Positions 1-10,690 of a DNA stretch of 64,000 bases are shown here, one piece after another. Location: positions 11,506,731-11,570,730 of the forward strand of contig OU452225.1 in NCBI GenBank assembly GCA_911728455.2. Reading direction: 5' to 3'. This DNA comes from Marthasterias glacialis. Taxonomy: Eukaryota > Echinodermata > Asteroidea > Forcipulatida > Asteriidae. Every line of letters begins with the position of its first letter. Position 1 is the stretch's first letter. The notes beneath the pieces were generated by a model. That model was given only the letters and a program-made list of their open reading frames with translations. It ran no database searches and had not been told where the DNA came from. The position numbers and the translations under genes are program-made.

Positions 1-24
1 GATATGAAAGTCTATATACTCAGG

Positions 25-288
25 GGGAAAACATTTGGAAACGCTAGGTGGCAGCAAACTTACCAGGTATCCATTGTTCTTAGTATTGTGCACACGCTAA
101 GAACTTCTAATGGAAACTTACCTGGTGCAGCCGCGTCCGAATCAAGCGACTTCGGCTACGAGTATGGCCGTTGGCTGCAACAATATCATTGAAGAATTGG
201 ACATTTCGGCGTTCCAGCCTTAGCCACTACTGAGCCATTAACTCAGAAACGGCCTAAGTCTGCTGCCACCTAGTGTTTCAAAGTCTCT
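25..288. mobile_element. TIR MITE, family E (copy 1)
   Basis: Ends carry inverted copies of ACGCTAGGTGGCAGCA (near 40-56) and TGCTGCCACCTAGTGTTTC (261-279). A second, shorter copy lies at 4677-4812 with GGGAGACTTT/AAAGTCTCCC outer ends. There is no coding capacity. Confidence 0.65.
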
Positions 289-387
289 CGTTAGGAATCA
301 CAAAATATTCACACCAATATTCACCTGTTTGAGACTCATAAGTTTTGCTAACAACATCCACTTTACACTTACTGAACAGAAAATTGT

Positions 388-432
388 TAATGGCCTCACG
401 TTTCGACCCTAGCAGAGTCTTTCTCAAAGGCT
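388..432 (-). mobile_element. Short repeat fragment with GGGTCGAAACGTGAGG core
   Basis: In minus sense it reads GCCTTTGAGAAAGACTCTGC then GGGTCGAAACGTGAGGCC. The same 45-nt block occurs in plus sense at about 54045-54095. The GUCGAAAC core resembles the 3' part of hammerhead-bearing Penelope-like elements, but this is only a resemblance. Confidence 0.4.
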
Positions 433-754
433 AATTCTATTTTCTTGAGTAATTAACTTGTGAAACGTTCAATATTTTAACGATGTAAAGATTTATATTG
501 ATAAAAATGTTGGTAAGTTTGCCCTTCTTAAATCCAAAATAAGCCGTAGTTATGTCATCTGCTTTCATTTAGCTTATGCACCTCGTCTTTAAAATAACAT
601 TCTCACTGGTGATTGGTCAGTTGTTCTCTACAGTGATAATGATGTGTATCTCTATAAGAACAAATATGTAAATGAAGGAATATTATCATGTCTTGGTAAA
701 AATCATCTGCTTCGACTGAACCGCATTCTCCTCGATTTCTCCATTCTGATAAAG

Positions 755-865
755 CCGATGTCCCCAGGAACGCCATTGATGACCTAGTGGGAGAATTTCT
801 GACCATGAGAACGATTGGGCCACACCCGAATATCGTCGCCATGCTTGGTGCATGTTTCCATGACG
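755..865 (+). CDS. RTK exon: helix C region
   Basis: Encodes DVPRNAIDDLVGEF through MLGACFHD. It is preceded by a pyrimidine-rich stretch ending AAAG and followed by donor G|GTAAGA. It starts with two bases and ends with one base of split codons. The intron position after the LGACxxD motif is like that of FGFR genes. An alternative acceptor ends CCCCAG at 766. Confidence 0.75.
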
Positions 866-3800
866 GTAAGAATACTGAATTGATAACTGCTTTTCCATTT
901 TATGAACAAATAGATCCCCATTATTTTTTATAGAAGTACCTCGGTGACGATTAGGCCTATAACTAGTTTATAAGATCTTCAGAGACAAAAATGGAAAAAA
1001 CTGCATACTTGTTATCTGACCATTATTAAGGTGCATTATTGAGTTTTGAAAACAATCTTGAACTCCAGCGCACCACTAGTTTGATTGAGTCATATTACCT
1101 GTTACTCAAGAACAAAATGGAGTGAAGTATACAATAATACTTAGACTTCTTTGTATATGATTTGTATGCAGACGCTTTCTACTTGGCGACCGAGTTCCTC
1201 TCTAAAGGCAACCTCCGTCAGTTCCTGAGGAATAATCGTCTTGTTCAGCTCAAACCACGGCAGTCTAAGAGTGAGGATGAACACGCATTGACTTCATCTA
1301 ACTTACTTCAATTAGGTGTCGATGTGGCAGAAGGGATGGAGCATTTGTCCGAATGTAGGGTAAGACTTGTTAGTTTAAATAAAGCCATCATTATATTTGT
1401 GGGGTGTCGTGGCCGAGCGGATCAGAGCACCGGACTCAAGCTCTGCTGTTTCTGATCAGCAGAGTGTGGGTTCGAATCCCGGTTGTGACACTTGTGTCCT
1501 TGAGCAAGACACTTTACTGTAATTGCTTTTCTCCACCCAGGAGTAAATGGGTACCTGTGAGGGCAGAGATAGTTCATGTGAATGATTAGCTTGGAGCGCT
1601 ACTTACTCGCAGCACCGGCTGTATTCTCCCCAGGGAGCTGAGATGGTTTAAGGAATGAAATAAAAATGGCCCAGTGACCAGGGGTAGTAATGTCAGAAGC
1701 GCTTTGAGGCGGCCTTCGGGCTGTGATAAAGTGCTATATAAAAACTGATAATAATTATTATTATGACCTTAATGTTTTAACATTAGTAATAACTATGGGT
1801 CTTGCACTGTTTCATGGTTGTTTTCAAAACCAGTGGCTCCAGGTTGTGTGTTAAATCTGCCACGTGTCATCAAACTGTCATCAAACTGTGTAAACCAGTA
1901 GTAAGTGTCGTGGCCGAGCGGTTTAGTGCATCGGACCCAAGTTCTGGTGGCTGAGTTATCAGGGTGTGGGTTCAAGTCCCGGTTATGACACTTATGTTCT
2001 TGAGCAAGACACTTAGCTATATATAATTGCTTCAAAATTGGGAAGATGCAGTTATGTTTGTCTCGCCACAGATTCATTTATCACACTTCTTAGCTGTGTT
2101 GTGAAGAGAATTGCGTTTATATCTCCTCATGTCTTGGTTCTGCGTATTGGGGCAGGTTTCTATCCATTCAAAAAGTAGCCCACACCTCGACTGGCCTTTG
2201 GGCCTTGTGATGGGTGACTTGGATAAAAAATTAGAGGAAAAAGTCAATACTAGCCTTGACTTCAAACTCCGGATGTATGCCCAAGTGGTATTTTCAAAAC
2301 AATTCAACACCTTTTTTGCCACATCCGTGTTTTCCAATTTGCAGATTTTTCATCAAAATCTTTGTGCCAGGAATGTTCTCCTAGGGTCAGACATGACGGC
2401 CAAAATCTCTGATTTGGGAATTCCCAATGGAAACAGCAGCGCCCGGGAATGTTCGGTAAGGTCCTAAATGTAATAATTTTCCACAAAGTCAAAGTCTTGT
2501 CTACTTTTTAAATTGTTTTCAGTTTTGAAAAAAATGAGTAAAAATAACAATTCTAATAAGGCTCAAAAGACCAAATGTGTTTGGTGTTATATCTTTACAG
2601 ATATTAAAGATATTTATTTTTTTTTTTTTTTTTTTTTTACGTCTTTCATTCCACAATTCCTAATTCATGGTTGGTCTTATTTCCAATGTTTGTGGTATCT
2701 AGGGTCGACGGGTTGCTACGCGGTGGATGGCCACTGAGTCATTGACTCTTAAGATTCACTTGTGTAAGAGTGACGTGTAAGTATAATTTAAATGTCGTAT
2801 ATGACAACTTATTCAATACAGTAAAACGCCGCTAGAACGAACAATGCGGGATCAATAAAAACTTATTCAGTATAGCGTTGTTTCGGTACAGCGATTAGCC
2901 TCTGGTCCCGATCAGACGATTTCCAAGATGGTGTCCGAGATAAATGAGCCGTGAAGTGCACCCATTGCACCCTCTATCGACCGTTTTACTTTGTTACACC
3001 TGATTTCGATACGACGCCAATTTATAATAATGATAATTAAACAGTCGTCGAGTTGAGCAACCGTTTGAAAAAAAAAAGAGAGTGAAATAATTATTTGGTA
3101 TTACTCATGCAATAAGCTGAGATGATGATAAAAGACACACTGGTGTGGCAATAAACTTGACCACACCTGCACTGAAAGTTATTAACTTAGCTGCCACTTG
3201 ACAACAGTTGAATAATAGATACCAAAGTGACGCTACTTTTAATACCAGTCTACTGGGGGAAAATCTACAGGCGTACTACGCAGGTGGGATTCAAACCCAC
3301 AACCCCAAATTCTAGAGCAGATCTTAACCACTACACCGAGCGCGTCCGGTGACAAGAGGCCAGTTCGAATCCTTACAATGGTTCTGTTGATAACAACAAA
3401 TTTACTTTGTTTATAAACAGTTTTCTTATGAGTGTATTCGTTGCTGTAGCCTTACGTAAATATTTTTTGTTAAATATGCATTGTATGTAAATTGTCCTCT
3501 TTCTGAACTCAAATCAGTCACCGTAGGTGGCGTGCTTTAGTTTATACCGTCATTCAATTTCAGGTAGAAGATGGTCAACATGTAATATTTCCTACATCTT
3601 CTGTATCTTACAGAATCTTATTAAGTTCATTTCAAGATGGCGGCCGTCAGCAAGCATTTGGCGGGAAGCATTGCGCCCTTTTGATTACTTGTTAATTTCC
3701 TTCAGCACAGTCTTTTTAACATTACATCATTGTTTATGACAACTTATTAATTACCTGTATGCTGTAGTAATTCCATGTTCATTGTGTTTTTAAGTTAAGT

Positions 3801-6798
3801 CACTGTCATTCAAATTCCAGTACATTAGAAGACACTCAATATGTAATAATTCCTCTGTCTTCTTGTATCTTAAGACAATAAAATACGCAGTCTTAATTCT
3901 GACTCTAATAATAACGAGTGTCACGATAATAGATTACTTATTAATGTTATAGTATAACTAAAGAATGTTGTTATTTTGATAAACAATTGACTCATGGCTT
4001 GTATTTTTACTTGCAGTTGGTCGTTTGGGATCTTGCTCTGGGAAATAGTAACGTTTGGTATGTGCTGATACAAAATTGATATTCATTCGAAAAATCAATA
4101 TATCTAAAACTTTGAGCCTAGTCATGGCTGTTTTATTTGAAATGAAATACAAAGTACATGTATTCCAGATTTCATAAAGATCTTTAGCTATTGGAGCCAA
4201 TCAATATTACTGTAACCTCTTCGCTAGCCCTTTAAAATGTATCGTACCAGAACACACCCAGTTGGACGTCAAGTCTGAAACAGAGTTCTGGCCAGCAAAG
4301 AATGTTTCCCCTGAGATTACTGGTTTGTCCGGGTTAGACTGACCAAAATGTTTGATTTTCTAATTGATTGGAAACGATAAGTGATTTGTTTTATCTGAGT
4401 TCTTCGTTTGTCAACTGTGTCTTATTGTTATGGACTATTTTGACTAGGTGGAACGCCCTATCCAGACCTAGAGAGCAGACACCTTGCGGGTCAACTGATG
4501 AGTGGCTACCGTATGCCAAAGCCGGAAAACTGTGTCGATGAACTGTAAGAGCATTTCAACTTAGAAAAGCCTTTAGGTGATGTTTTCACAACAACCTTTT
4601 CAGGCATTACCAACTTCAATGTATGCACGAGAAACACTTCGATAGTACAAGATACAATGGAGCTTACTTTCTCTATGGGAGACTTTTGAGGACGCTAGGT
4701 GGCAGCAGACTTAACAGGTGTATCCATTGTTCTCAGAAATGTGCGGATGCTCACGTAAACAACGACAATTCACCCGGTAAGTCTGCTGCCACATATCGTT
4801 CCAAAGTCTCCCATTGACCCAATTTACGTGACGTCACCATCACAAAAATCTCCGTTGCGCCATTTTGGGAGTCAATGTCCACATTTGTTAAACAGTGTAG
4901 TGCGCATTTTAGATGACACAGCGTTTACACGCTCGCCATCGACTCCCCAAATGGCGAGCGTGGCAGCCATTAGTCGCGTGTGCCGTGCGTGCAAGGGGTC
5001 AATAAGACAGTTGTTTGAAAATTGAAATGTGGTTGCAATAGACCCAAGTACTGATGATGTCACGGTTTGTTTACATGTGCGCTTTTCTATGGAGCTTAGA
5101 GTCTGCAGTCCAGACCTGGACCCAATCAGAAAGTGCACATCTCAACAAATCGTGACGTCATCAGTACATGGGTCTATTCCGACTTAAAAAATTGCCTAAA
5201 AACGGTTGCTTTCATGTATGTTTTAATTCAGTGTGTAGTAAAAACTAATATTTACTGGTTATCTATGATTTCTTTTCCCTTCTCTGTATAAAATGGTCAG
5301 GTATGATGTGATGTTAAGGTGCTGGCAGTTGGAACCAAACGATCGACCATGCTTTAAAGATATCAGCAAGAATCTTCTGCAGATAAACGTCGCATCAGAA
5401 ACACACGTATGATGGCTTTGATGAGTTTGTTTTATGTATAAGCAGCCGCCTCACTCACTCTTTTTCCTGTGTTTATTTCATTATTCTATTCATTGGCCTT
5501 GTTTATCGTTTGCATTATTATGTGTATTAATTATTTCTCCCAATTGATTATGTTTATTGCATTGTGAGTTTTGAAATAGGTGTGCTATTAAATTGAATTG
5601 AATTGACTAATCCGAGCAGCTCGTTCATGGGCTTGAACACCAACACAGCTATGGCCGCCGTGCCCGCGTATTGACGCACACGCACTGTGATTCCTCCATG
5701 CTGGTTGGTATAATTATATGCGCGTCGCGCACGCGCGGTGGCCATATCTGCGGTGGTGTAAACTACCATGAACGAGCTGCTCGGATTAGTGTATGAGACG
5801 GATTACAAACTGTAGATGCAAATACGGCATCATTTTACAGGCATCATCGTTCTTTTCAAAAGCCCCCTAATTATGATTATAGGGTTAGGCTATAGTTTGG
5901 TGCGTGGTTAGGGTTAGGGTGGTTAGGACTGCAGGACTGTAGGGTGGTTAAGTTTAGATCAGGGTTGGGGTGAGGAGGGGTTGTATGGGTACAGGAATCG
6001 CCTCATATTGCACCATAGAGCATCTAGAATGATATAGATTCTGGGGCCCTTCAGCGGGCCCTGAACCCCACGCCGTAAGGGCTCTGCGCTCAAATACCTG
6101 CCCTACCCCCCTGGCCCAGCATCGTCTTTCTGTTTTCAAAGTTGGAGAACACTGTATGTCAAACTGCAAAGTATGGCATCTAATACTAGAAGACAAAAAT
6201 TCTCACATCTTAGTCACAGTAAAGGGGAGGCTTATGTATCCAGGTAGGGGATTTTAGATACATTTTATATCATGGAGAAATGTATTTGCTATGAGAGGAT
6301 TTGGTTATCTGCTCTGAGAATGGCTTTGTGCTCCATACAGGCTTGGCAGGTTGCCTGCAACCGTTCGATTTAATGCACTCTTTAAGAAAAACGAAGGATG
6401 TAGGCCTATACTTCCTTTTAAGATGAATAACATGGTATGGCCGAGGAACACAATTGCGTTTGATCATGGAGGAAGGAATATACTACTCACCATCCTGTAA
6501 TCCATTTCATCCTTTTCGTTGAAGGAGGAAAAAAATATGTTTTTTATTTTGAATATTTATAGAGCTTCCTCTCAGTTGTTCTAATTCACGCCTTACTGTA
6601 TGTATTTTTTATTTAATGCGCATTGTTAATTGTTATTACTCAAAGTTGATAACACATAACTTTACCGTATAATAAGCATTAATCAAAAACGTTCACCCTG
6701 TTTTGGTTTTCTCTGAACAGACAAAATCACCTCCCATCTCATCGCCTACCATCTATGAGAACTTCAGTGTCATCGATCCGGAACTGGACGACAGATAA
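755..6798 (+). CDS. Receptor tyrosine kinase, C-terminal kinase domain (partial, probable pseudokinase)
   Basis: Eight exons (755-865, 1172-1359, 2345-2455, 2703-2776, 4017-4057, 4448-4544, 5301-5406, 6721-6798) join in one frame with GT-AG borders and matching phases. They give the kinase domain from helix C to the end plus a 25-residue tail. Visible motifs: DDLVGEF (helix C Glu), LGAC, GNLRQFLR, CARNVLL, DVWSFGILLWE, GGTPYP, CWQLEPNDRP. The order and the LGAC/GNL signatures fit the FGFR/TIE group of single-pass receptor kinases; the tail motif IYENF recalls TIE/TEK C-termini. The HRD motif reads HQN, DFG reads DLG, and the activation segment has no tyrosine, so canonical phosphotransfer is doubtful. 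The P-loop, VAIK lysine, membrane segment and ectodomain lie upstream of the window. The exact receptor class is uncertain. Confidence 0.88.
1172..1359 (+). CDS. RTK exon: hinge and helices D-E
   Basis: Encodes DAFYLATEFLSKGNLRQFLR, a charged kinase-insert-like stretch (KPRQSKSEDEH), then LLQLGVDVAEGMEHLSECR. The acceptor is TATGCAG and the donor AGG|GTAAGA. Length is 188 nt, two bases plus 62 codons, in phase with both neighbours. Confidence 0.88.
1398..1765 (+). mobile_element. tRNA-Leu-derived SINE (full-length type)
   Basis: The head has a Pol III A box (GTGGCCGAGCGG), the anticodon-like ACTCAAGCT (CAA) and B box (GGGTTCGAATCCC). It is followed by the conserved CTTGAGCAAGACACTT segment. 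The body ends with GATAAAGTGCTATATAAAA and a short ATTATT tail. It lies in an RTK intron. Confidence 0.85.
1906..2240 (+). mobile_element. tRNA-Leu-derived SINE, second subfamily
   Basis: Same tRNA-Leu-like head (GTGTCGTGGCCGAGCGG, GGGTTCAAGTCCC) but a different body ending in GGGCCTTGTGATGGG. An inverted copy of the same subfamily is at 30836-31395. Confidence 0.75.
2345..2455 (+). CDS. RTK exon: catalytic and activation loops
   Basis: Encodes IFHQNLCARNVLLGSDM and KISDLGIPNGNSSARECS. This exon carries the altered HRD (HQN) and DFG (DLG) motifs. The asparagine of the CARN motif is kept. Acceptor TTTGCAG, donor TCG|GTAAGG, 37 whole codons. Confidence 0.88.
2703..2776 (+). CDS. RTK exon: P+1 loop
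   Basis: Encodes GRRVATRWMATESL and HLCKSDV, matching the RTK pattern RWMAxESL...KSDVWSFG. The acceptor is TATCTAG and the donor GT|GTAAGT. The valine codon is split with the next exon. Confidence 0.85.
2777..4016 (+). other. RTK intron, mostly unassigned
   Basis: Holds a tRNA-like fragment in minus sense (about 3285-3352, TTCAAACCC...CACTACACCGAGCG) and otherwise AT-rich sequence. No exon or strong repeat was recognised. Confidence 0.4.
3285..3352 (-). mobile_element. tRNA-like SINE head fragment
   Basis: In minus sense it has an A-box-like CGGTGTAGTGGTTAAG and B-box-like GGGTTTGAATCCC. It is too degenerate to be a working tRNA. Confidence 0.5.
4017..4057 (+). CDS. RTK micro-exon: DVWSFG helix F
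   Basis: A 41-nt exon encoding WSFGILLWEIVTF between acceptor CTTGCAG and donor G|GTATGT. The split valine and glycine codons fit both neighbours. Confidence 0.88.
4448..4544 (+). CDS. RTK exon: GGTPYP / helix G
   Basis: Encodes GTPYPDLESRHLAGQLMSG and YRMPKPENCVDE. Acceptor TGACTAG, donor CT|GTAAGA. Typical RTK C-lobe sequence, in phase on both sides. Confidence 0.88.
4677..4812. mobile_element. TIR MITE, family E (copy 2)
   Basis: Ends are GGGAGACTTTTGAGGACGCT and an inverted CCAAAGTCTCCC. The subterminal GGTGGCAGCAGACTTA is mirrored by TAAGTCTGCTGCCAC. At 136 bp it is shorter than the copy at 25-288. Confidence 0.7.
5038..5177. mobile_element. TIR MITE, family K
   Basis: Inverted ends ATAGACCCAAGTACTGATGA and its near-complement ending CATGGGTCTAT span about 27 nt each. 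They include a TGACGTCA-like site. Non-coding, within an RTK intron. Confidence 0.7.
5301..5406 (+). CDS. RTK exon: helices H-I
   Basis: Encodes YDVMLRCWQLEPNDRPCFKD and ISKNLLQ. It contains the invariant CW...RP motif. Acceptor GGTCAG, donor CAC|GTATGA. Confidence 0.88.
5606..5790. mobile_element. TIR MITE, family F
   Basis: Perfect inverted ends (CTAATCCGAGCAGCTCGTTC and complement, about 24 bp). Degraded relatives occur at about 18737-18840 and 41430-41635. The interior is CpG-rich and non-coding. Confidence 0.75.
6721..6798 (+). CDS. RTK terminal exon
   Basis: Encodes the 25-residue tail ending IDPELDDR and a TAA stop. Its only tyrosine sits in YENF, a pYxN-type context that could bind a Grb2-like SH2 domain if phosphorylated (inference). 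The acceptor TCTGAACAG follows a T-rich tract. Confidence 0.82.
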   Translation, partial: TKSPPISSPTIYENFSVIDPELDDR

Positions 6799-7411
6799 TT
6801 AACTTGTGAAGCACACCGCCTACTCTTCTGAATTCTGAAGCGCCCCCACAACCCCACCCCCTCCCCCGAAGAAAAAGTAATAATGAGAATAATTATGTCT
6901 GCATCAAAAGGACCCAAACAGTGACCAAAGCCTTGAGTAAACTCTGTACAACGAATGTAGCTAAGCCGCTTCTTGATTATTTATTGCCGAAATGGCTGTT
7001 GTTGTTGTTGTGTTTTGTTTTGTTTTGTTTTGGTTTTTTTTTACACACCACAAAATGTTATAGTGAAATGATCATCCTTGCACGTTTCTCAGAAATTGCA
7101 TTGCAATTGGAGGAAAGGTTGTTTTTTATGTTCAATCCCGAAGGATTATCCAAATGATATTATTTGATCACTTCTTTATTATATATTATCACTTTAGTAT
7201 AATGGTCACAATAGTATAACTGTATTGACAGATCATTCTCGATTTTCTTGTTAAAGTTAAAATATAGAATTGATAAAGCTGATAGTGCAGTGTTCTTACT
7301 TTGTTTGATGAACAAAAACTGGCTCAATCCGTCGTCCGAGTTAGGAGAAAATAGTGGGGAAAAAACGTGCACACTAACTTTTCAGCATGTAATGGCATTG
7401 CCCTTAATTTC

Positions 7412-7575
7412 GATTGGTTGGCGTAGCGGTACTTTCCTCGCCTTTCACCTCTGGTGTACCCGGTTCGAATCCCGCCAGTCACTATGTGGATTGGGTTTTC
7501 AGTCCCTACCTGATCGCGTGGGTTTTCCCCCGGAGTATTTCTCTGGGGGTTTCCTCCCACCTCTAAAACTGAATA
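7412..7575 (+). mobile_element. tRNA-derived SINE, second family
   Basis: A-box-like TTGGCGTAGCGGTA and B box CGGTTCGAATCCCGCC. They are followed by GGGTTTTCCCCCGGAGTATT and CTCCCACCTCTAAAACTGAA. A minus-sense copy with the same body is at 46118-46262. Confidence 0.7.
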
Positions 7576-7669
7576 TTTCTTCATCATCTTCAACCCAACA
7601 GGTTTCTTCAGGCTTGCGAGCTACAGTGCAATATGCGCTTTTGAGGAATCCTTGGTTTCATCACCAGAA

Positions 7670-7704
<35 letters not shown>

Positions 7705-9029
7705 CCGCGGTCTTCAAATTCTATTTTCTTGACTTTGGCAGTATTTCAGACAAAACTATTTCTATGGAAGATTGGTAGTGGTAGGAACTTTATGATCAGT
7801 AAGCTTTCAGACTGATACAAAATAAAATTGTTTTTGATGAATACCAATCCTGCATACTACTTTTTAAACATTATTGTTTCAATTAACATTTTTAAATTCT
7901 GATATCTATTTGGTTCAGTCTCTCGGTTCCTGCACCGCAACCACAGGCTGACATGTTTACACATGCTCATTAGACCATTTCCCCTGACCTGTTCCTGACC
8001 TCTTCCTGTTAGAAAAAAAATCGACCTCTATCAATAATAATGTAGCTTTATGATGTAAATCCAATGGAAATAATTATCGTCATTTTCTGCCTTGTACTTG
8101 AACTAAGTATTTACCTGCATAGTTTTATGCTTCGTGTAGCTTCGGTAAAAGAAGAGGGCCAAGTTAATTTTGTTCGGTATGTGGGCTATGCGCCGATTGG
8201 CTGTGCAAACAGTCCCATCATGCATCACTACACCTTGAACAAGAATGTGCGTAAGCATCAGCACGGCCAAGCGGTCTGTGATGAGACCGGCTGGGCCAAG
8301 CGAAAGAACACTTTATTTCTTGTCGAGAAGGACGCTTTCCGCGAGAGTTGAAAAAAATACTGAATGGCCCATCCTGTGCGTCACGTGCAGTGGTACGTGG
8401 CGCCGGGTGGGGGGACACATTTCACCGTTATTGTTATTTTATTTGTTCCCGCCTTAATTTCTCACGTCAATTTTTCCCCGATGGCCCCAGACCACATTAA
8501 ATGAAAGCTTCCAAAAGTCTCCCATTACCCAGTTCGTTCGTTGGTTCGTATGAAATCCATCTCTACATCTTGGCTAGATAGGGAGGTTTGAGTTCAACCA
8601 GCTGGTGGCGTCTTCATCTAACTCAAGATAGTCCAGAGGCCCCCTATGTGGAGATTTGTAGATGGGGTATGATCTCTCTCCACATACACAGTTGGGCGAT
8701 GAATCTGCTCCAGTCTTGTGCAGGAATTGTTTCGTACGTCCGACTCTGCTTCTGCTTCTATTCAGATTGGCCCATGGGCCTTTTGTAAATTGTTGGAAGG
8801 TTACAGCCACTTGGTTTATATTTGAGGTCTCTGTGGTGAACTTCTTCAGATTGGCGGTTGAAGACTTCTGCTGTTCTGACCAGCATTCTGCTAACCAGGT
8901 GGGGAGGCAAGATTACCAAAGTCAGTTCCTTTAAGTACAAAACATTATGTGTCGTGTGTTGTGATTGTGCGCAGAGAGATCGTCAATACAGTCCGACCCA
9001 TCATCCATCGCTTTATCAATCACCTATCT

Positions 9030-9153
9030 CAGCCAGAGTTCCGCATCTTGGTGGCGCTCTATAATCTTTGGGATCGCAAATCAGTGTATTATTGGTGACA
9101 CTAAAAGCAAAGATTATAGAACGCCGAAGGCACAAGATGGGGAACTCTGGCTG
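9030..9153. mobile_element. TIR MITE, family G
   Basis: CAGCCAGAGTTCCGCATCTT at the left is mirrored by AAGATGGGGAACTCTGGCTG at the right. A TATAATCTTTG/CAAAGATTATA inner pair supports the fold. Related sequence (AGAGTGCCGAAGGTGCAAGA) is at 30175-30370. Confidence 0.7.
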
Positions 9154-9724
9154 AAACGTGAAATCTCACTGGACGCCATTTCGGCAAGCAACTCTGTTGA
9201 TACAACACTAGATCACTGCAGATCAGTGCAGACAACACTCAGTCAAACAGCGTTAATTTACCATTCTAGACCTACGAACTTGGCAGGTGATGAGAGGCCA
9301 GTTCGAATCAAGTATAAATTAGCAGTTGATACAACAACCATTTTTAATATGGATTGGAATAAAGAATAATACTGTATTGATTTTTAACCTACACCAATGT
9401 GTATCACACATCGGTGCGCTGTATACTCAGTTCTTTCCAGGTGTAATATTACTATTTCAAAGCATGGACAACATGGTAATTGTCAAAGACCAGCATCCTC
9501 ACTTCAGGTGACCCAACAAAAACCTGTGCAAGTTTAAGCTCAATTGGTCATTGAAGTCACGAGAAACAAGTGAAGAAAAAAAACACCCTTATATTCAATT
9601 CAATTCAATTCAATATTACATTTATTTCCATACATCACATCAAAATACGGTATCCAATTGATAAATAACACAATGCTCAAAATAATTTTATGAAGGGCAT
9701 GAATAGACAAAGTCTGTAAACAAA

Positions 9725-10099
9725 CTCTCTTAATGTAAAAGAGTGAAAACATCACTCTCTTGCCCGAGTGGTGGTGTTATTTTCACTCTTTTAGAGTGCA
9801 GTTCATTCTAGTTTGCTCATCTATAGTGAAATTTGAGTGAAGTTCACTCTGAATCGAGTGAAAAAGAAAATATTTCCAATCTAAAAAGAGTTGTCCCCCA
9901 TACCACTCTTTTAAAAGAGCCATTTGGCGGACAAGTCTTTTTAGAGTGGAAACATTTTCTTTTTCACTCGACTCAGAGTGAAGTTTACTCAAATTTCACT
10001 CTAAAAGAGCAAACTAGAGATAATTGAACTCTAAAAAGAGTGAAAATTACACCACCACTCGGGCAAGAGAGTGATGTTTTCACTCTTACATTAAGAGAG
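9725..10099. mobile_element. 375-bp palindromic element rich in GAGTGAA
   Basis: The two halves are near-perfect inverted copies. The left begins CTCTCTTAATGTAAAAGAGT and the right ends CTCTTACATTAAGAGAG. AGAGTGAA-type motifs recur throughout. Open frames on both strands encode nearly the same peptide, a trivial result of the palindrome. Confidence 0.8.
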
Positions 10100-10362
10100 A
10101 ACAAAAGTCATAAATTAACATTGGTGGACACATTAAGAATAAAAAAATACGGGTTGTCACTGTTTTAAATCATTGAATTTTGGTCTCTTGAGATCAAAAC
10201 TATTTGTTGTACTCATTTTTCAAAAACTATAACACTTCAGGCAAGTTTTCCATCATGTCTTTCATACTGTGTAAGTTTTGGGTAAACCTGTAAGCATGTC
10301 TTTTGTTTTTCATCTTCCCAATATTGTATTTGGCATTCAGGTATGCAGGAAGCTTGACACAT

Positions 10363-10368
10363 TTTATT
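10363..10368 (-). terminator. Candidate poly(A) signal of the SLC16-like gene
   Basis: AATAAA in minus sense about 160 nt downstream of the SLC16-like stop codon. Position and sequence fit a polyadenylation signal; there is no direct evidence of use. Confidence 0.4.
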
Positions 10369-10526
10369 CCTCCGTGGTTGGGGTCCATGGGTTCTGTACA
10401 CCCTCGGGGCATATGACATCCCCCCCTCCTCGGGTGTACAAAACCCCCCACCGGAACCCATCACAGCGTGGAACAAATTAGTTTACATGACTTCTGACAT
10501 CCCGTACACTTTTTCTCGAATGTACC

Positions 10527-10690
10527 TCATAGCCGTACGGGGACGGGGGTTGTCGTTTTACAGCAGACACCACGCGATAGTAGCCTGCTTCGTATCGGTA
10601 CGGACAGGTATAACAAGGAACAGCAAACAAAGGTGGCGCCGATGACCAGAAGACTGAGAATGTAGTTACCTGTGGCGTCATACAATCCTC
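10527..10690 (-). CDS. SLC16-like exon 6 (helix 12, C-terminus)
   Basis: Encodes GLYDATGNYILSLLVIGATF, CCSLLYLSV, a basic tail and a TGA stop at 10527-10529. Acceptor TTTAACAG. The short tail ends TTTPVPVRL. Confidence 0.9.

Larger units (their letters stand above)
1..754. other. Upstream part of RTK intron: MITE plus repeat fragment
   Basis: No exon recognised. It contains a TIR element (about 25-288) and a short repeat fragment (about 390-430, minus sense) that recurs at 54045-54095. The stretch 431-754 is AT-rich and holds nothing I recognise besides the acceptor region. Confidence 0.5.
6799..10526. other. Intergenic region between convergent RTK and SLC16-like genes
   Basis: Contains a SINE (7412-7575), an (AAT)n tract near 7670-7700, TIR element 9030-9153 and the GAGTGAA palindrome 9725-10099. 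The rest has no supported gene. Short open frames here coincide with these repeats. Confidence 0.55.

Noticed and set aside
7248..7778. 176-codon open frame on + strand
   Set aside because: It spans a tRNA-derived SINE (7412-7575) and an (AAT)n run that translates to poly-Ile; not a protein gene.
9783..10027. Two opposite-strand frames with almost the same peptide (HSESSEKEN...)
   Set aside because: A direct consequence of the 375-bp palindrome; each is the mirror of the other.
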